From assembly GCF_000317615.1 (NCBI RefSeq), contig NC_019780.1, positions 1,943,840-2,007,839 on the forward strand: a stretch of 64,000 nt of DNA, written 5' to 3'. Shown one piece after another: positions 8,609 to 18,095 of this stretch. How positions within the stretch are numbered: the stretch's first letter is position 1; each line of letters starts with the position of its first letter. Under the pieces are notes generated by a model. It was not told the origin of the DNA and did not search any database. It worked only from the letters and a program-made list of their open reading frames with translations. The DNA comes from Dactylococcopsis salina PCC 8305. Lineage in GTDB: Bacteria; Cyanobacteriota; Cyanobacteriia; Cyanobacteriales; Rubidibacteraceae. A program made the translations under genes and the position numbers.

Positions 8609-10015
8609 ATGAGTTTGATTAATATGGCACAGCAAACAGTAGAAAACCTCGTCATCATTGGATCAGGACCTGCTGGTTATACCGCAGGAATTTACGCAGC
8701 ACGGGCGAACCTCAAACCCGTGATGTTTGAAGGCTTCCAAGCGGGAGGCGCACCAGGGGGACAATTAATGACCACCAGCGATGTGGAAAACTATCCAGGC
8801 TTTCCCGACGGAATCACCGGACCGAAACTGATGCAAGACATGAAAGCACAAGCACAGCGTTGGGGAACAGAAATTTACACCGAAGATGTCATCTATGCTG
8901 ACTTAAAACAACGCCCCTTCACCATTCGTTCTCAAGAAAGAGAAATTAAAGCCCATAGCGTCATTATTGCCACTGGTGCGAATGCCAAACGACTAAATCT
9001 TCCTAACGAAGACAAATTCTGGAATCTCGGCATTTCCGCTTGTGCTATTTGTGACGGTGCGAACCCCATGTTTAAGGGAAATGATGTGGTTGTCGTCGGT
9101 GGTGGTGACTCCGCAGCCGAAGAAGCAGTGTATGTCACTAAATACTGCGATCGAGTTCATTTATTAGTGCGCCGTGAGCAACTCCGAGCCAGTAAAACCT
9201 TACAAGATCGAGTGTTGAATCATCCGAAAATCACCGTCCATTGGAACACAGAAGCCGTCGATGTTTATGGACAAGAAGGGGGTTTTTTAGAAGGAGTAAC
9301 CATTGTTAATAACCAAACTGGAGAACAAAGTAATCTCCCCGCACGAGGACTATTTTACGCGATCGGTCACACCCCCAACACCCAACTATTTAAAGGACAA
9401 TTAGAACTAGATGACGTGGGTTATATCATCACTAAATCGGGGTCAGTAGAAACCAATCTTGAAGGCGTGTATGCCGCAGGAGACGTACAAGATCATGAAT
9501 TTCGACAAGCCGTAACCGCAGCGGGAACAGGATGTCAAGCGGCGATGTTAGCAGAACGCTGGTTATCTGCTAATGAATTAGCTACAGAATATCATCAAGA
9601 TGGTCAGACTCCAGAGAAACAAGACAGCAGCGAGGAAGAAAAACCCGCCGCCGATACCGAAGCCACCTTTGACATCAATCAAACCCGTCATTATGGCGGT
9701 TATGCCCTGCGTAAATTATTCCATGAGAGCGATCGCGTGTTAATTGTTAAATATGTCGGTCCCAACTGCGGACTATGCGCCACACTGAAACCGATTTTAG
9801 ACGGCGTAATTGATGAATATGCAGACCAAGTGCATTTTGTAGAAATTGACATTGCTGATGAACCTGATATTGCCGAAAATGCAATGGTAACGGGGACACC
9901 AACCGTACAATTTTTCCGCAATCAGGAAATTGTGGATCAACTGCGCGGCGTGAAACAAAAAAGCGAATATCGTCAACGCATTGAACAGTATCTCTCCGAA
10001 TTAGTTGGCGCTTAG
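8609..10015 (+). CDS. ntrC: NADPH-thioredoxin reductase with fused thioredoxin domain (NTRC type)
   Basis: Bifunctional redox enzyme: an FAD/NADPH thioredoxin reductase joined to its own thioredoxin. It passes NADPH electrons to peroxiredoxins and other plastid-type targets. Seen: FAD loop [10 protein letters not shown] (18-27), reductase disulfide CAIC (145-148), NADPH loop [12 protein letters not shown], the FAD closing motif [10 protein letters not shown], an acidic linker (about 330-350) and a C-terminal thioredoxin fold (about 360-468). The thioredoxin active site reads C-G-L-C (387-390), not the usual C-G-P-C. Length 468 matches cyanobacterial NTRC. A start at 8624 is also possible. Its 3' end overlaps the convergent downstream gene by 15 bases. 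The symbol means the thioredoxin reductase, not the nitrogen regulator. Confidence 0.93.
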   Translation: MSLINMAQQTVENLVIIGSGPAGYTAGIYAARANLKPVMFEGFQAGGAPGGQLMTTSDVENYPGFPDGITGPKLMQDMKAQAQRWGTEIYTEDVIYADLKQRPFTIRSQEREIKAHSVIIATGANAKRLNLPNEDKFWNLGISACAICDGANPMFKGNDVVVVGGGDSAAEEAVYVTKYCDRVHLLVRREQLRASKTLQDRVLNHPKITVHWNTEAVDVYGQEGGFLEGVTIVNNQTGEQSNLPARGLFYAIGHTPNTQLFKGQLELDDVGYIITKSGSVETNLEGVYAAGDVQDHEFRQAVTAAGTGCQAAMLAERWLSANELATEYHQDGQTPEKQDSSEEEKPAADTEATFDINQTRHYGGYALRKLFHESDRVLIVKYVGPNCGLCATLKPILDGVIDEYADQVHFVEIDIADEPDIAENAMVTGTPTVQFFRNQEIVDQLRGVKQKSEYRQRIEQYLSELVGA

Positions 10016-10762
10016 TAATGAAATCTGTTGTCCTTGTTGAGGTTCAATAACTTCCGTGTCGAGGTGAGAGTCTTTTAGGCTTGCTTTCACCTCCTCTACA
10101 CCGCCGCCCGTTTTTAACAAAGAGAGTAAAACCCCTTGATAATCAATGTCTCCCCCTGAAGCGGTGGCTAAAATGGTCTTGGGTTTTAACCATTGCGCTA
10201 ACTTGATCGCACTTTCTTTGCCATTAATAATCGCGCCAGCGAGGGGTAACTCTAAATTAACAATAGGATTAATCACCACATCCACAGGGGCATAATCTTT
10301 GACGCTTTCAGGGGGAAAACCGTGAGGTTCATAGTATAGCCGTTGTTGAGGGGCAGCGGTGAGAAGATAGGCGTTTTCTTTCTCTATCCCCACTGGTGCG
10401 CCTGGTAAAGCGCGGATTTCGATTTTGTCTTGTAAGGTGTGGGATTCACCATGGGATAAACTGGTTACAGTGGTAAATCCGATTTCTGTGGCGACTTTTG
10501 CCGCGCTAGGCGATCCGACGACAGGAATGTTGGGATCAAGGCTTTTCAAGGTGGGTTTATGGGCGTGGTCTTCTAAACCTTGAGAGAGTAAAATTAAATC
10601 AATTCGATCGGGTAAGGTGGGAGGATTTTCGCGACGAGTTCCTCTAAATAACCAAGGTAAGTTCCCAAAAACTAGATCATCCACAAGCCAAGGGTCAACG
10701 AGAATATTGAGGTCTTCCCATTGCCACAGCCAACTATTTGATCCTAAGTAAGTTAATTCCAT
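10001..10762 (-). CDS. Metallo-beta-lactamase-fold protein with degenerate metal site
   Basis: A 253-residue protein of the MBL-fold/UlaG-like superfamily: [13 protein letters not shown] start, LVDPWL strand and repeated beta elements. The metal-binding HxHxDH is replaced by SQGLEDH at about 80-86, so only the Asp-His part remains. The same change occurs, as I recall, in cyanobacterial and plant homologues, so it may be family-wide. The enzyme may have altered metal use or none. It is convergent with and overlaps the NTRC gene by 15 bases. Substrate unknown. Confidence 0.8.
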   Translation of the reverse strand: MELTYLGSNSWLWQWEDLNILVDPWLVDDLVFGNLPWLFRGTRRENPPTLPDRIDLILLSQGLEDHAHKPTLKSLDPNIPVVGSPSAAKVATEIGFTTVTSLSHGESHTLQDKIEIRALPGAPVGIEKENAYLLTAAPQQRLYYEPHGFPPESVKDYAPVDVVINPIVNLELPLAGAIINGKESAIKLAQWLKPKTILATASGGDIDYQGVLLSLLKTGGGVEEVKASLKDSHLDTEVIEPQQGQQISLLSAN

Positions 10763-10813
10763 AATTGTTAAGTTTTTCTGTGATCTTTTAATTTATCTTA
10801 ACAACGATCAAAA

Positions 10814-10869
10814 GTAGGTTGGGTAGAGACGTTCCATGGAACGTCTCTACGCGAAACCCAACACCAATC
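10814..10869. repeat. TAGGTTGGGT repeat enclosing a 26-base perfect palindrome
   Basis: Between arms GTAGGTTGGG and AAACCCAACACC lies a perfect palindrome at 10824-10849 centred on CCATGG (half-site TAGAGACGTTCCA). Near-identical copies are at about 12194-12222 and 14509-14535. It would form a strong cruciform or RNA hairpin in front of hemW. Confidence 0.8.
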
Positions 10870-10899
10870 AGTGACCATAGATATCCCATTGATTAACCA

Positions 10900-12111
10900 A
10901 TGACTTCTCAAACAACTGCTGCTTATATCCACATCCCTTTTTGTCGCCGACGCTGTTATTATTGTGATTTTCCCGTGTCGGTGGTGGGGGATGGAGGCGG
11001 AACACTCGATCGAGCGAGACTAATGAGACAATATGTTCAGGTGTTATGTGAAGAAATCCGTCTCACTGCTGCTTGGTTTCCGAGTGCAAGTTTAAACACA
11101 GTTTTCTTCGGTGGCGGAACGCCCTCTTTACTCCCTGTCGCCGAATTGGACAAGATTTTAACTACATTAGATCAGCAGTTTTCCATTGCCAAAGATGCCG
11201 AAATTTCGATTGAAATTGATCCTGGAACGTTCGATTTAGAACAATTAGAGTCATATCAACGTTTAGGAATCAATCGCTACAGTTTGGGAGTGCAGTCATT
11301 TGATAATGATTTATTATTACAGATGGGACGCACTCATCGGGAAACAGATATTTATCGCGCGATCGAACAATTCCAACAAATCGGGATTGATAACTTTAGC
11401 CTTGATCTAATTTCTGGTTTACCGCATCAAACCCTTTTTCAATGGGAAACCACTCTAGAAAAAGCGATCGCCCTTTCTCCCACTCATCTCTCTTGCTACG
11501 ATCTCATTGTCGAATCAGGAACGGCTTTTCAGCGTCAAGCAGACAGCGGAAAATTACCATTACCTCCCGACGAAACTTCTGCTGAAATGTATCGTCTCAC
11601 CCAACAACACTTAACTAGAGTCGGTTACATTCACTATGAGATCAGTAACTATGCTTTCTTGGGATACCAATGTCATCATAACTGCACTTATTGGCAAAAT
11701 TTATCATACTACGGTTTTGGCATGGGCGCAGCAAGTTTTTTAGCAGGAAAACGCTTCACGCGACCCCGCACTCGTCGCGAATATTCGCAATGGGTAGAAA
11801 CTCTGAATCAAGAAAACAACGATCTCACCTCAACTTCCGAGGTCGATCAACAAGAGCAACTTCTAGACACGCTTATGCTCGGATTAAGATTACAAAAAGG
11901 AATTGACTTAAGCGCGATCGAGCGTCAATATGGATCGGAGTGTGTCAAAAAAATCACCAGTGTTCTCAGTCCATACTTAGATCGAAATTGGGTCAATTTG
12001 GGTAAGCTAGATGATCACAACTCTTGGGAAAACTTAACCTTGAGTGATCCAGAGGGATTCCTCTTCTCCAATCAGATTTTAGCGACACTATTTAGAGCTT
12101 TTCTGGATTAA
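10900..12111 (+). CDS. hemW: Radical SAM heme chaperone HemW (HemN-like)
   Basis: Radical SAM protein of the HemN/HemW subgroup. The family member HemW binds heme and delivers it to membrane cytochromes rather than oxidising coproporphyrinogen. Seen: AYIHIPFC opening with cluster cysteines C-x3-C-x2-C at 15, 19 and 22, and no extra Cys right after the third as in true HemN. FFGGGTPSLL, the EIDPG motif, GVQSFD and DLISGLPHQT also follow the family. Length 403 is typical. A true hemN with C-x3-C-x2-C-x-C is at 59781-61172, which supports the split of roles. The ATG at 10900 gives the conserved N-terminus. Confidence 0.88.
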   Translation: MTSQTTAAYIHIPFCRRRCYYCDFPVSVVGDGGGTLDRARLMRQYVQVLCEEIRLTAAWFPSASLNTVFFGGGTPSLLPVAELDKILTTLDQQFSIAKDAEISIEIDPGTFDLEQLESYQRLGINRYSLGVQSFDNDLLLQMGRTHRETDIYRAIEQFQQIGIDNFSLDLISGLPHQTLFQWETTLEKAIALSPTHLSCYDLIVESGTAFQRQADSGKLPLPPDETSAEMYRLTQQHLTRVGYIHYEISNYAFLGYQCHHNCTYWQNLSYYGFGMGAASFLAGKRFTRPRTRREYSQWVETLNQENNDLTSTSEVDQQEQLLDTLMLGLRLQKGIDLSAIERQYGSECVKKITSVLSPYLDRNWVNLGKLDDHNSWENLTLSDPEGFLFSNQILATLFRAFLD

Positions 12112-12193
12112 ATTCGCTAGAATGCTAACTTAAAAGAAGGATTTTTCTTCTAATCATAAAAAATAGTTTTCAATCATCATTTAGGAAAAACAA

Positions 12194-12405
12194 ATGAGAG
12201 ACGTTCCATGGAACGTCTCCACGCGAAACCCAACACCAATTATAAACAATTACCCGAACCTGATATAAGATTTCAAATCTTACCTCTTACCTCTTACCTC
12301 TTACCTCTTGCCTAAGGCAACTTGCTGATTGGTGTTGGGTTTCGTAAACTTCACCCAACCTACTTGCTGATTGGTGTTGGGTTTCGTAAACTTCACCCAA
12401 CCTAC
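12194..12405. repeat. Mixed repeat block: palindrome, heptamers and TAGGTTGGGT units
   Basis: The 400-base gap between hemW and queE holds a GACGTTCCATGGAACGTC palindrome (12194-12222), a run of 7-base repeats (TTACCTC, about 12277-12312) and two direct copies of a 43-base unit (TTGCTGATTGGTGTTGGG then TTTCGTAAACTTCACCCAAC). Only a short decayed reading frame follows at 12406-12480. Confidence 0.75.
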
Positions 12406-12480
12406 TTGCTTTTAAATCGGCTGAAGGAAGCGTTTAATGTCTCGGAAGAAGAAATAAACCAGGCTTTACAAGCGGCTTAA
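12406..12480 (+). pseudogene. Possible 24-codon gene tail
   Basis: Immediately after the repeat block a short open frame reads LLLNRLKEAFNVSEEE followed by INQALQAA and a stop. Its amphipathic helical character looks like the end of a small protein, and no start lies upstream because the repeat takes over. Family not recognised; may be chance. Confidence 0.25.
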
Positions 12481-12511
12481 GAATTGCTTATTGTTTAAGA
12501 GTAAATTATGA

Positions 12512-13282
12512 TCAAAGTTGTCCGATCATTTTATGAGTCTGCGGGATCACTCGCACTTCCCGCAAAAGTTGTTTCATTTGCGACTGCCAAGATAAAACTT
12601 GTTCCGCGCGAGGTGGGGTAATGGTTTTTCCGACAAGGGGAGTAACGGGTTGTAAAATAACAGGAATGTCGGGGCTAACCTTAGCAATGATTCGGGTGGC
12701 TTGGTTGAGATCATCATCGCTGGTTTGATCAGAAACAATTAACTTGACAAAAATATGTTTTTGTGGTATGCAGAGACGCAAAAATGCAGCATGACTCTCC
12801 CAATGTTGTTCCCCACTGACGCTAGGAAGTTTCATATCCATTCCGATACAGTCTAAAAAATCGAGAATGAGGGACAATTGTTGAGGGCGATGTCCACCAG
12901 TTTCTAAGTAGATCGGTAACGAGGTTGATTGTTTCAGTTGGGGTAAAAATTGCCTTAAAAACTTGGCGTGAAGGAGAGGTTCACCACCTGTTAAACTGAT
13001 GCTATCGTGAAGATTGAATTGGTTTTGCTGTTCAATCCAACGCAGAAGTTGGGTATCTTCAACAGGGTTATCATAAACTTGAAAATCCCGTTTGCCTGGG
13101 GTTTGTTCGACGCGAAAGGTTGAGTTAGCTTGCCAAGTGTTCGCGCTGTCACAAAAATCACAACGTAGGTCACAGCCTCCGAAACGAATAAAAATCTGCC
13201 GTGTTCCTACGTTTAAGCCCTCTCCTTGAATAGCAGAAAAGACTTCTACTAAATTAGCGGTGGCGGTTGCGACTGTAGCCAT
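12512..13282 (-). CDS. queE: 7-carboxy-7-deazaguanine synthase
   Basis: Radical SAM enzyme that contracts 6-carboxy-tetrahydropterin to 7-carboxy-7-deazaguanine on the path to queuosine (and to other deazapurines). Seen: FSAIQGEGLNVGTRQIFIRF, cluster motif C-x3-C-x2-C at 37, 41 and 44 (CDLRCDFC), ISLTGGEPLLH, and the LETGG motif. 256 residues is near the usual QueE length. The ATG at 13282 leaves a short 10-residue leader. It stands alone on the minus strand; the other que genes are not in the window. Confidence 0.92.
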   Translation of the reverse strand: MATVATATANLVEVFSAIQGEGLNVGTRQIFIRFGGCDLRCDFCDSANTWQANSTFRVEQTPGKRDFQVYDNPVEDTQLLRWIEQQNQFNLHDSISLTGGEPLLHAKFLRQFLPQLKQSTSLPIYLETGGHRPQQLSLILDFLDCIGMDMKLPSVSGEQHWESHAAFLRLCIPQKHIFVKLIVSDQTSDDDLNQATRIIAKVSPDIPVILQPVTPLVGKTITPPRAEQVLSWQSQMKQLLREVRVIPQTHKMIGQL

Positions 13283-13316
13283 AACAGGTGTTTAATTCTA
13301 GGTTACTAGCCCTAGT

Positions 13317-14048
13317 CTATCGCAAGAGTCCAGAGGAAATTTCAGCCATCTCTCCTTTGCTTAAAAATAAATCCGCAGCGTGTCGCCAGTCAAAAAAGGC
13401 TTCTTTTTTATTGCCGAGTTTCTTTTGTGCTAATCCTCGATTATAATAAGCGCCAGCATAGCGGTTATCTAAGGCGAGAGTATTATTATAATCCTCGATC
13501 GCGCCTTGGACATCTCCCGTATAAAATCTTGCCACACCCCGATTGTAATAGGCTTGTTGTAAATAGGGGTTAACATTGATCACTTGCGTAAAATCAGCAA
13601 CCGCCGCCGCATATTGTTTAACTTGACAGTAGGTTAGTCCTCGATAATAATGAGCTCTAGTGACGCGAGGATTAATTTCTAAAGCGCGATCGCAATCCTT
13701 AATCCCTTGTGCGTAACGTTCGAGTTTAAAGCAAACACCAGCACGAGTGGCGTAAGCCATAGCATCTTTACCATTGAGTTCGATCGCTCGATCGCAATCT
13801 TTTAAAGCTCTAATATATTGTTTTTGTTTAAAATAAGCTCTAGCGCGATTACTATAGGCTTGTGCATAATTAGAATCTAAAGAAATCGCATGAGTAAAAT
13901 ATCTTACTGCTTGCGGATATTGTTTTTTCTCATAAAACTCTAACCCTTGTTCCCAAGATAATTTTGCTTCTTTGGAGACACAATTGCCACTTAGAAACAT
14001 TTTAATCTTTCTAATCCAATCTTGTAGGAACATTTTTTGACATCCCAA
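13317..14048 (-). CDS. Tetratricopeptide repeat protein
   Basis: A 243-residue protein with about six TPR units from residue 30 to 235, each with the W/L-A-Y-F/A-P spacing (for example AVRYFTHAISLDSNYAQAYS and AIEDYNNTLALDNRYAGAYY). It should be a protein-protein interaction scaffold. The first 25 residues (WIRKIKMFLSGNCV) may attach it to the membrane, but no clear signal peptide is seen. Partner unknown. It starts about 570 bases from recG across a repeat block. Confidence 0.85.
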   Translation of the reverse strand: MGCQKMFLQDWIRKIKMFLSGNCVSKEAKLSWEQGLEFYEKKQYPQAVRYFTHAISLDSNYAQAYSNRARAYFKQKQYIRALKDCDRAIELNGKDAMAYATRAGVCFKLERYAQGIKDCDRALEINPRVTRAHYYRGLTYCQVKQYAAAVADFTQVINVNPYLQQAYYNRGVARFYTGDVQGAIEDYNNTLALDNRYAGAYYNRGLAQKKLGNKKEAFFDWRHAADLFLSKGEMAEISSGLLR

Positions 14049-14209
14049 TTATTGTATTTTTCTTTTAATCTACCGTTATCATAACGCCAATTTCTCCAAA
14101 GTTATCTCCGTACAAATCAGGCTTTTTCATCAATTAAACATAAATTAAAATCCGTATTTTTTATTAAGTTAAATCCACTAAATCAGGTTTAGGTAATTGC
14201 TGATAATTG

Positions 14210-14600
14210 GTGTTGTGTATTGTTCCCCCCTTTCAAAGGGGGGTTAGGGGGGATAAATTTTCCAAAATGGAATTATAATTAGTGTTGGGTTACGCTTCTT
14301 TCCACCCATTGCAGTGACCAGTGACCAGTGACCAGTGACCAGTAATCAGTGAACAAATAACGAATAACGAATAACGAATAACGAATATTGGTGTTGGGTT
14401 ACGCTTCTCTCCACCCAACCTACTTTTCTCATTATTCCCCCCTTTCCAAGGGGGGTTAGGGGGGATAAATTTTCCAAAATGGAATTATAATTGGTGTTGG
14501 GTTACGCGTGGAGACGTTCCATGGAACGTCTCTACCCAACCTACTTTTCAGATCAAATAAATTCCCCCAGAATTGGGGGTTAGGGGGCAATTGACACCAG
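14210..14600. repeat. Dense intergenic repeat cluster upstream of the TPR gene
   Basis: The 568-base gap (14049-14616) holds no gene. It contains two copies of a CCCCCCTTT...AAAGGGGGG hairpin followed by the same AATTTTCCAAAATGGAATTA tail (about 14224-14280 and 14436-14490), three TAGGTTGGGT-type units, a heptamer block (AGTGACC repeats then AATAACG repeats, 14313-14387), a GACGTTCCATGGAACGTC palindrome (14510-14527) and a CCCCCAGAATTGGGGG hairpin (about 14563-14578). Confidence 0.8.
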
Positions 14601-14616
14601 AGAGATTATATTAAAA

Positions 14617-17073
14617 TCAAGCCAAAATTGTACTCCCCATAAGTTTCAAATAACGCCGTTCTAATTCGGCTTTTAACAAGGGATAATCCTCCAAATTTCG
14701 ATCGACCAAAACTAACTTTTCCGCCGCTTCTCTCGCCAAAACTAACACCTCTTGATCTTCCACTAAACTCGCCAAAGCAAAATCAGGAAGTCCAGACTGA
14801 CGTTTTCCCAACACCTCACCCGGACCCCGAAACTGCATATCCATTTCCGAAATAAAAAAGCCGTCTCTCGATTGTTCTAAAACTCCCAACCGTTGTTTAG
14901 CAGTATCGGTTTTTGAGCCACTCATTAAAATACAATAAGACTTATATTCGCCACGTCCCACTCTTCCTCGTAATTGATGCAATTGTGACAAACCAAATCT
15001 TTCTGCATTTTCAATTAACATCACCGTCGCATTCGGAACATCAACTCCCACTTCAATCACAGTCGTGGAAACAATAACTTGAGTTTCATTATCTCGAAAC
15101 GCGGTTAAAGCCTCATCTTTTTCTTGAGAAGTCATCCGTCCATGTAACAAGCCAACCTTAAACTCTGGAAAAACTGTTTCTTGTAGCTTTTTCTGTTCTT
15201 CCACCGCCGAACGAACATCTAACTTGTCCGACTCTTCCACTAAAGGTAGTACAACATAAGCCTGTCGTCCTTGTGCAATTTCTCGCCGAATTAAATCATA
15301 AGCCTGACGACGTTCTCTTCCTGATAAAGCAGTCGTCTGAATTTCTTGTCGTCCTGGGGGAAGTTCATCAATTTGTGACACATCTAAATCACCATGAAGC
15401 GTCAACGCCAAAGTGCGAGGAATGGGAGTAGCCGTCATACTCAAAACATGAGGGGAATGTCCTTTATCCAGTAATCGCGCCCGTTGTTGGACTCCAAACC
15501 GATGCTGTTCATCAATGACCACTAACCCTAACTGTTGGAAGTTCACTGTATCTTGAATTAAAGCATGAGTTCCCACCAACAAAGGTAATTCTCCCGTTTC
15601 TAACTGTTGATGAATTTCCCGTCGTTTTGCGGTTTTAGTTGACCCCGTGAGGAGTTCTACAGGGAGATGAAGTAAGTTGAACCAACCCACTAATTTCCGA
15701 TAGTGTTGTTCCGCTAAAACTTCCGTAGGCGCCATCAACGCGGCTTGATATCCCGACTGAATCGCAGCGAGAATGGCAAAGACAGCAACAACAGTTTTCC
15801 CAGACCCCACATCCCCTTGAACCAGTCGGTTCATCGGTGTTTCCGAGTTTAAGTCTTGGAGAATGTCGCTAACCACTCGTTGCTGGGCGTTGGTTAAGCT
15901 AAAGGGAAGCACTTGTTTAAATTGGTCGATGAGTTTTCCAGTGGGGTCGAGAAGGGCGCTTTTTTGAGTTTCCCGTTGTTGTTGACGACGACTGAGAAAC
16001 CCCAGTTGGAGGAAGAAGAATTCATCAAAAATTAGTCTCCGTCTAGCGTGAGAAAGGGTTTCATGGTCAGGGGGGAAGTGAAGGTTTTTGATGGCTTCAG
16101 GGAGAGGAAGAAACCCGTATTGTTTCCGTAAGGTTGAAGGTAAGGGGTCTTTTAGCGTATCGGCGGCGGGTAAAACTTTAAGGACGGCTTTTCGTACCAC
16201 ATCGGCAGAAACCCCTTCCGTAAGAGGATAAACTGGGAGAACACGACCAATATTTAAGGATTCAATTTCCGCCCCCTGAGAGTCTAATATTTCGATTTCG
16301 GGGTTATCGAGGGTGATTCCATATTTGTTTTTTTTCACCAGCCCAGAAGCCGCAACGATCGCGCCTCTAGGGTATAATTTTTTTTGTTTCTCCTGCCATC
16401 CCCGATTAGTGAAACGAGTACCAGCAAAAAAGCGACTAAGTTTAACTTCGCCAGTACGGTCTTTAATCACCAGTTGAAAGATGCTGAGTTTTGGATTTTT
16501 GGGACTGGTAAAACAGTTACAACTTCTCACACTCCCAACAACAGTGACGGTTTCTCCCGCTTCTAAATCAGAAATATTGACTTGACGCGCATAGTCAATG
16601 TGTTCACGGGGATAATAAAATAAGACATCGCGCACCGTTTTTAAGCCTAGACGAGACAAACTGCGGCTACGAGTGCGTCCAATATCGGGAATGTCTTCTA
16701 ATGATTGATCTAAGTTGAGGTTGGGGTTTCCTTGAGGAATCGGGGTTTTAGTTTGAAGTGGTTTCGTTTCTGGAGTGGGGTCGGGTTTTCCTTCTTGAAC
16801 ATCTTTGAGGAGACGACTGGCTTTGACAACTAATTGCTGACGTTCCAGTTTGGCTTTTTTTTCATAGTTTGCAAATTCTACCGCTAGGTCACGCCAACGC
16901 TGTTTTTGTTGAGGGGTTGCTTCTGGCGGAACTGTTCCAAAGGTGAGACAGAGAAACTCACTAAAACGGTATTGTTTCCCTACGATGTCAGAATAGCCGG
17001 CTCTGGCTTCGATCGCAAGTGCTTTATGGAGGCGTTCCCACTGGGGAGTATTGCTTTCAGTCATCATTTTCAT
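14617..17073 (-). CDS. recG: ATP-dependent DNA helicase RecG
   Basis: Helicase that remodels stalled forks and branched DNA. Order seen: an N-terminal cyanobacterial extension (1-120), the wedge/OB domain (FYYPREHIDYARQ, about 165-290), helicase motif I VQGDVGSGKTVVA, motif II IDEQHRFG, motif III MTATPIPRTL, motif VI QLRGRVGRG and the C-terminal TRG-like segment (MQFRGPGEVLGKRQSG). 818 residues is longer than E. coli RecG (693) because of the extension, as usual in cyanobacteria. The start among the first Met residues (MKMM) is uncertain by a few codons. Confidence 0.96.
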   Translation of the reverse strand: MKMMTESNTPQWERLHKALAIEARAGYSDIVGKQYRFSEFLCLTFGTVPPEATPQQKQRWRDLAVEFANYEKKAKLERQQLVVKASRLLKDVQEGKPDPTPETKPLQTKTPIPQGNPNLNLDQSLEDIPDIGRTRSRSLSRLGLKTVRDVLFYYPREHIDYARQVNISDLEAGETVTVVGSVRSCNCFTSPKNPKLSIFQLVIKDRTGEVKLSRFFAGTRFTNRGWQEKQKKLYPRGAIVAASGLVKKNKYGITLDNPEIEILDSQGAEIESLNIGRVLPVYPLTEGVSADVVRKAVLKVLPAADTLKDPLPSTLRKQYGFLPLPEAIKNLHFPPDHETLSHARRRLIFDEFFFLQLGFLSRRQQQRETQKSALLDPTGKLIDQFKQVLPFSLTNAQQRVVSDILQDLNSETPMNRLVQGDVGSGKTVVAVFAILAAIQSGYQAALMAPTEVLAEQHYRKLVGWFNLLHLPVELLTGSTKTAKRREIHQQLETGELPLLVGTHALIQDTVNFQQLGLVVIDEQHRFGVQQRARLLDKGHSPHVLSMTATPIPRTLALTLHGDLDVSQIDELPPGRQEIQTTALSGRERRQAYDLIRREIAQGRQAYVVLPLVEESDKLDVRSAVEEQKKLQETVFPEFKVGLLHGRMTSQEKDEALTAFRDNETQVIVSTTVIEVGVDVPNATVMLIENAERFGLSQLHQLRGRVGRGEYKSYCILMSGSKTDTAKQRLGVLEQSRDGFFISEMDMQFRGPGEVLGKRQSGLPDFALASLVEDQEVLVLAREAAEKLVLVDRNLEDYPLLKAELERRYLKLMGSTILA

Positions 17074-17206
17074 TCGGATGAGTCCGCTCGATCGGGCTTT
17101 TTGGTATTTTTAAAGGTAACGCAAGATTAGCCTCGTCAGTTACCAATTATCAATCAGGTAGAAACTTGGCATAATGAAATTTCCCAGTTACTAATTTTAA
17201 GGAAAC

Positions 17207-18034
17207 GTGAAAACTGATTCTCTTTTCTATAAACTCTTTCAAAACGTTCCTGAACTATTTTTTGAACTCATCCAAGAAACGAACCCGTCTTCTTATCAAT
17301 TTGATTCGGTGGAAGTCAAACAGACTAGCTTTCGCTGTGATGGGGTATTTCTTCCCGATGAAAACACCGCAGAAACGCCCATTTATTTCGTCGAAGTACA
17401 ATGGCAAAAAGATGAAACACTTTATGGAAGATTATTTAGCGAAATCTTTCTCTATTTACGTCATCATCCTGAACAACAATTTTGGCGTGCGGTGTTAATT
17501 TATCCTCAACGTAGTAGTGAAGGAACGATCGATCCCGCTTATGAAGTTTTAATCAACAGCGAACAAGTCAAACGGATTTATTTAGAAGATTTAGCCAAAA
17601 CTCAAACCAATTCTTGGGGATTAAAAATCTTCAAATTAATGATTGAGTCAGAAAGTAAAGCCGCGCAAGAAGCGCAAGAGATTCTTCGGGAAATCAAACA
17701 GGAAACCTTTCCCGTTTCCTCAGCATCGATCGAGGAGTTAGTAGAAACTATAATTGTATATAAGTTCCCGCAATTAAGTCGTAAGGAGATTGCTAAAATG
17801 TTAGGACTCGCCGATAGTATTACTCAAACCCGTGTTTATCAAGAAGGATTACAAGAAGGAGAATACAAGCTGATTAAGCTGATTATCAAACAGTTACAAC
17901 ATCGTTTTGGAGAACTTTCTGCTGAAGAAAAGGCAAAAATTGAGCAATTATCTTCGAGTGAGTTAGAGTCTTTGGGAGAAGCACTTTTAGATTTTACCGC
18001 TCGATCGAATCTTACTCAATGGCTAAAGCAGTGA
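17207..18034 (+). CDS. Rpn/DUF2887-type PD-(D/E)xK nuclease
   Basis: A 275-residue member of the cyanobacterial DUF2887 / Rpn recombination-promoting nuclease group. The N-terminal part carries FRCDGVFLP then YFVEVQWQKD, matching the D...E-x-Q/K core of PD-(D/E)xK enzymes. The C-terminal part (from about 165) has SIEELVETIIVYKFPQLSRK and a helical DUF4351-like tail. Related proteins cut DNA and promote recA-independent recombination, and are mobile and often duplicated. The start is a GTG at 17207. A 5'-truncated copy follows at 18096. Physiological role unknown. Confidence 0.8.
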   Translation: MKTDSLFYKLFQNVPELFFELIQETNPSSYQFDSVEVKQTSFRCDGVFLPDENTAETPIYFVEVQWQKDETLYGRLFSEIFLYLRHHPEQQFWRAVLIYPQRSSEGTIDPAYEVLINSEQVKRIYLEDLAKTQTNSWGLKIFKLMIESESKAAQEAQEILREIKQETFPVSSASIEELVETIIVYKFPQLSRKEIAKMLGLADSITQTRVYQEGLQEGEYKLIKLIIKQLQHRFGELSAEEKAKIEQLSSSELESLGEALLDFTARSNLTQWLKQ

Positions 18035-18095
18035 TCAGTGACCAGTGACCAGTGATCAGTAAACAAATAACAAATAACAAATAACAAATAACGAA
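18035..18095. repeat. Composite heptamer repeat at the duplication joint
   Basis: Directly after the stop of the nuclease gene: AGTGACC-type heptamers, then an AGTAAAC spacer, then about four AAATAAC heptamers, running straight into the truncated second copy. The same composite order occurs at 14313-14387. Confidence 0.85.

Noticed and set aside
10900-12111. Second hemN (coproporphyrinogen oxidase)
   Set aside because: Lacks the C-x-C after the cluster motif; the HemW-type sequence fits better, and a true hemN is at 59781.
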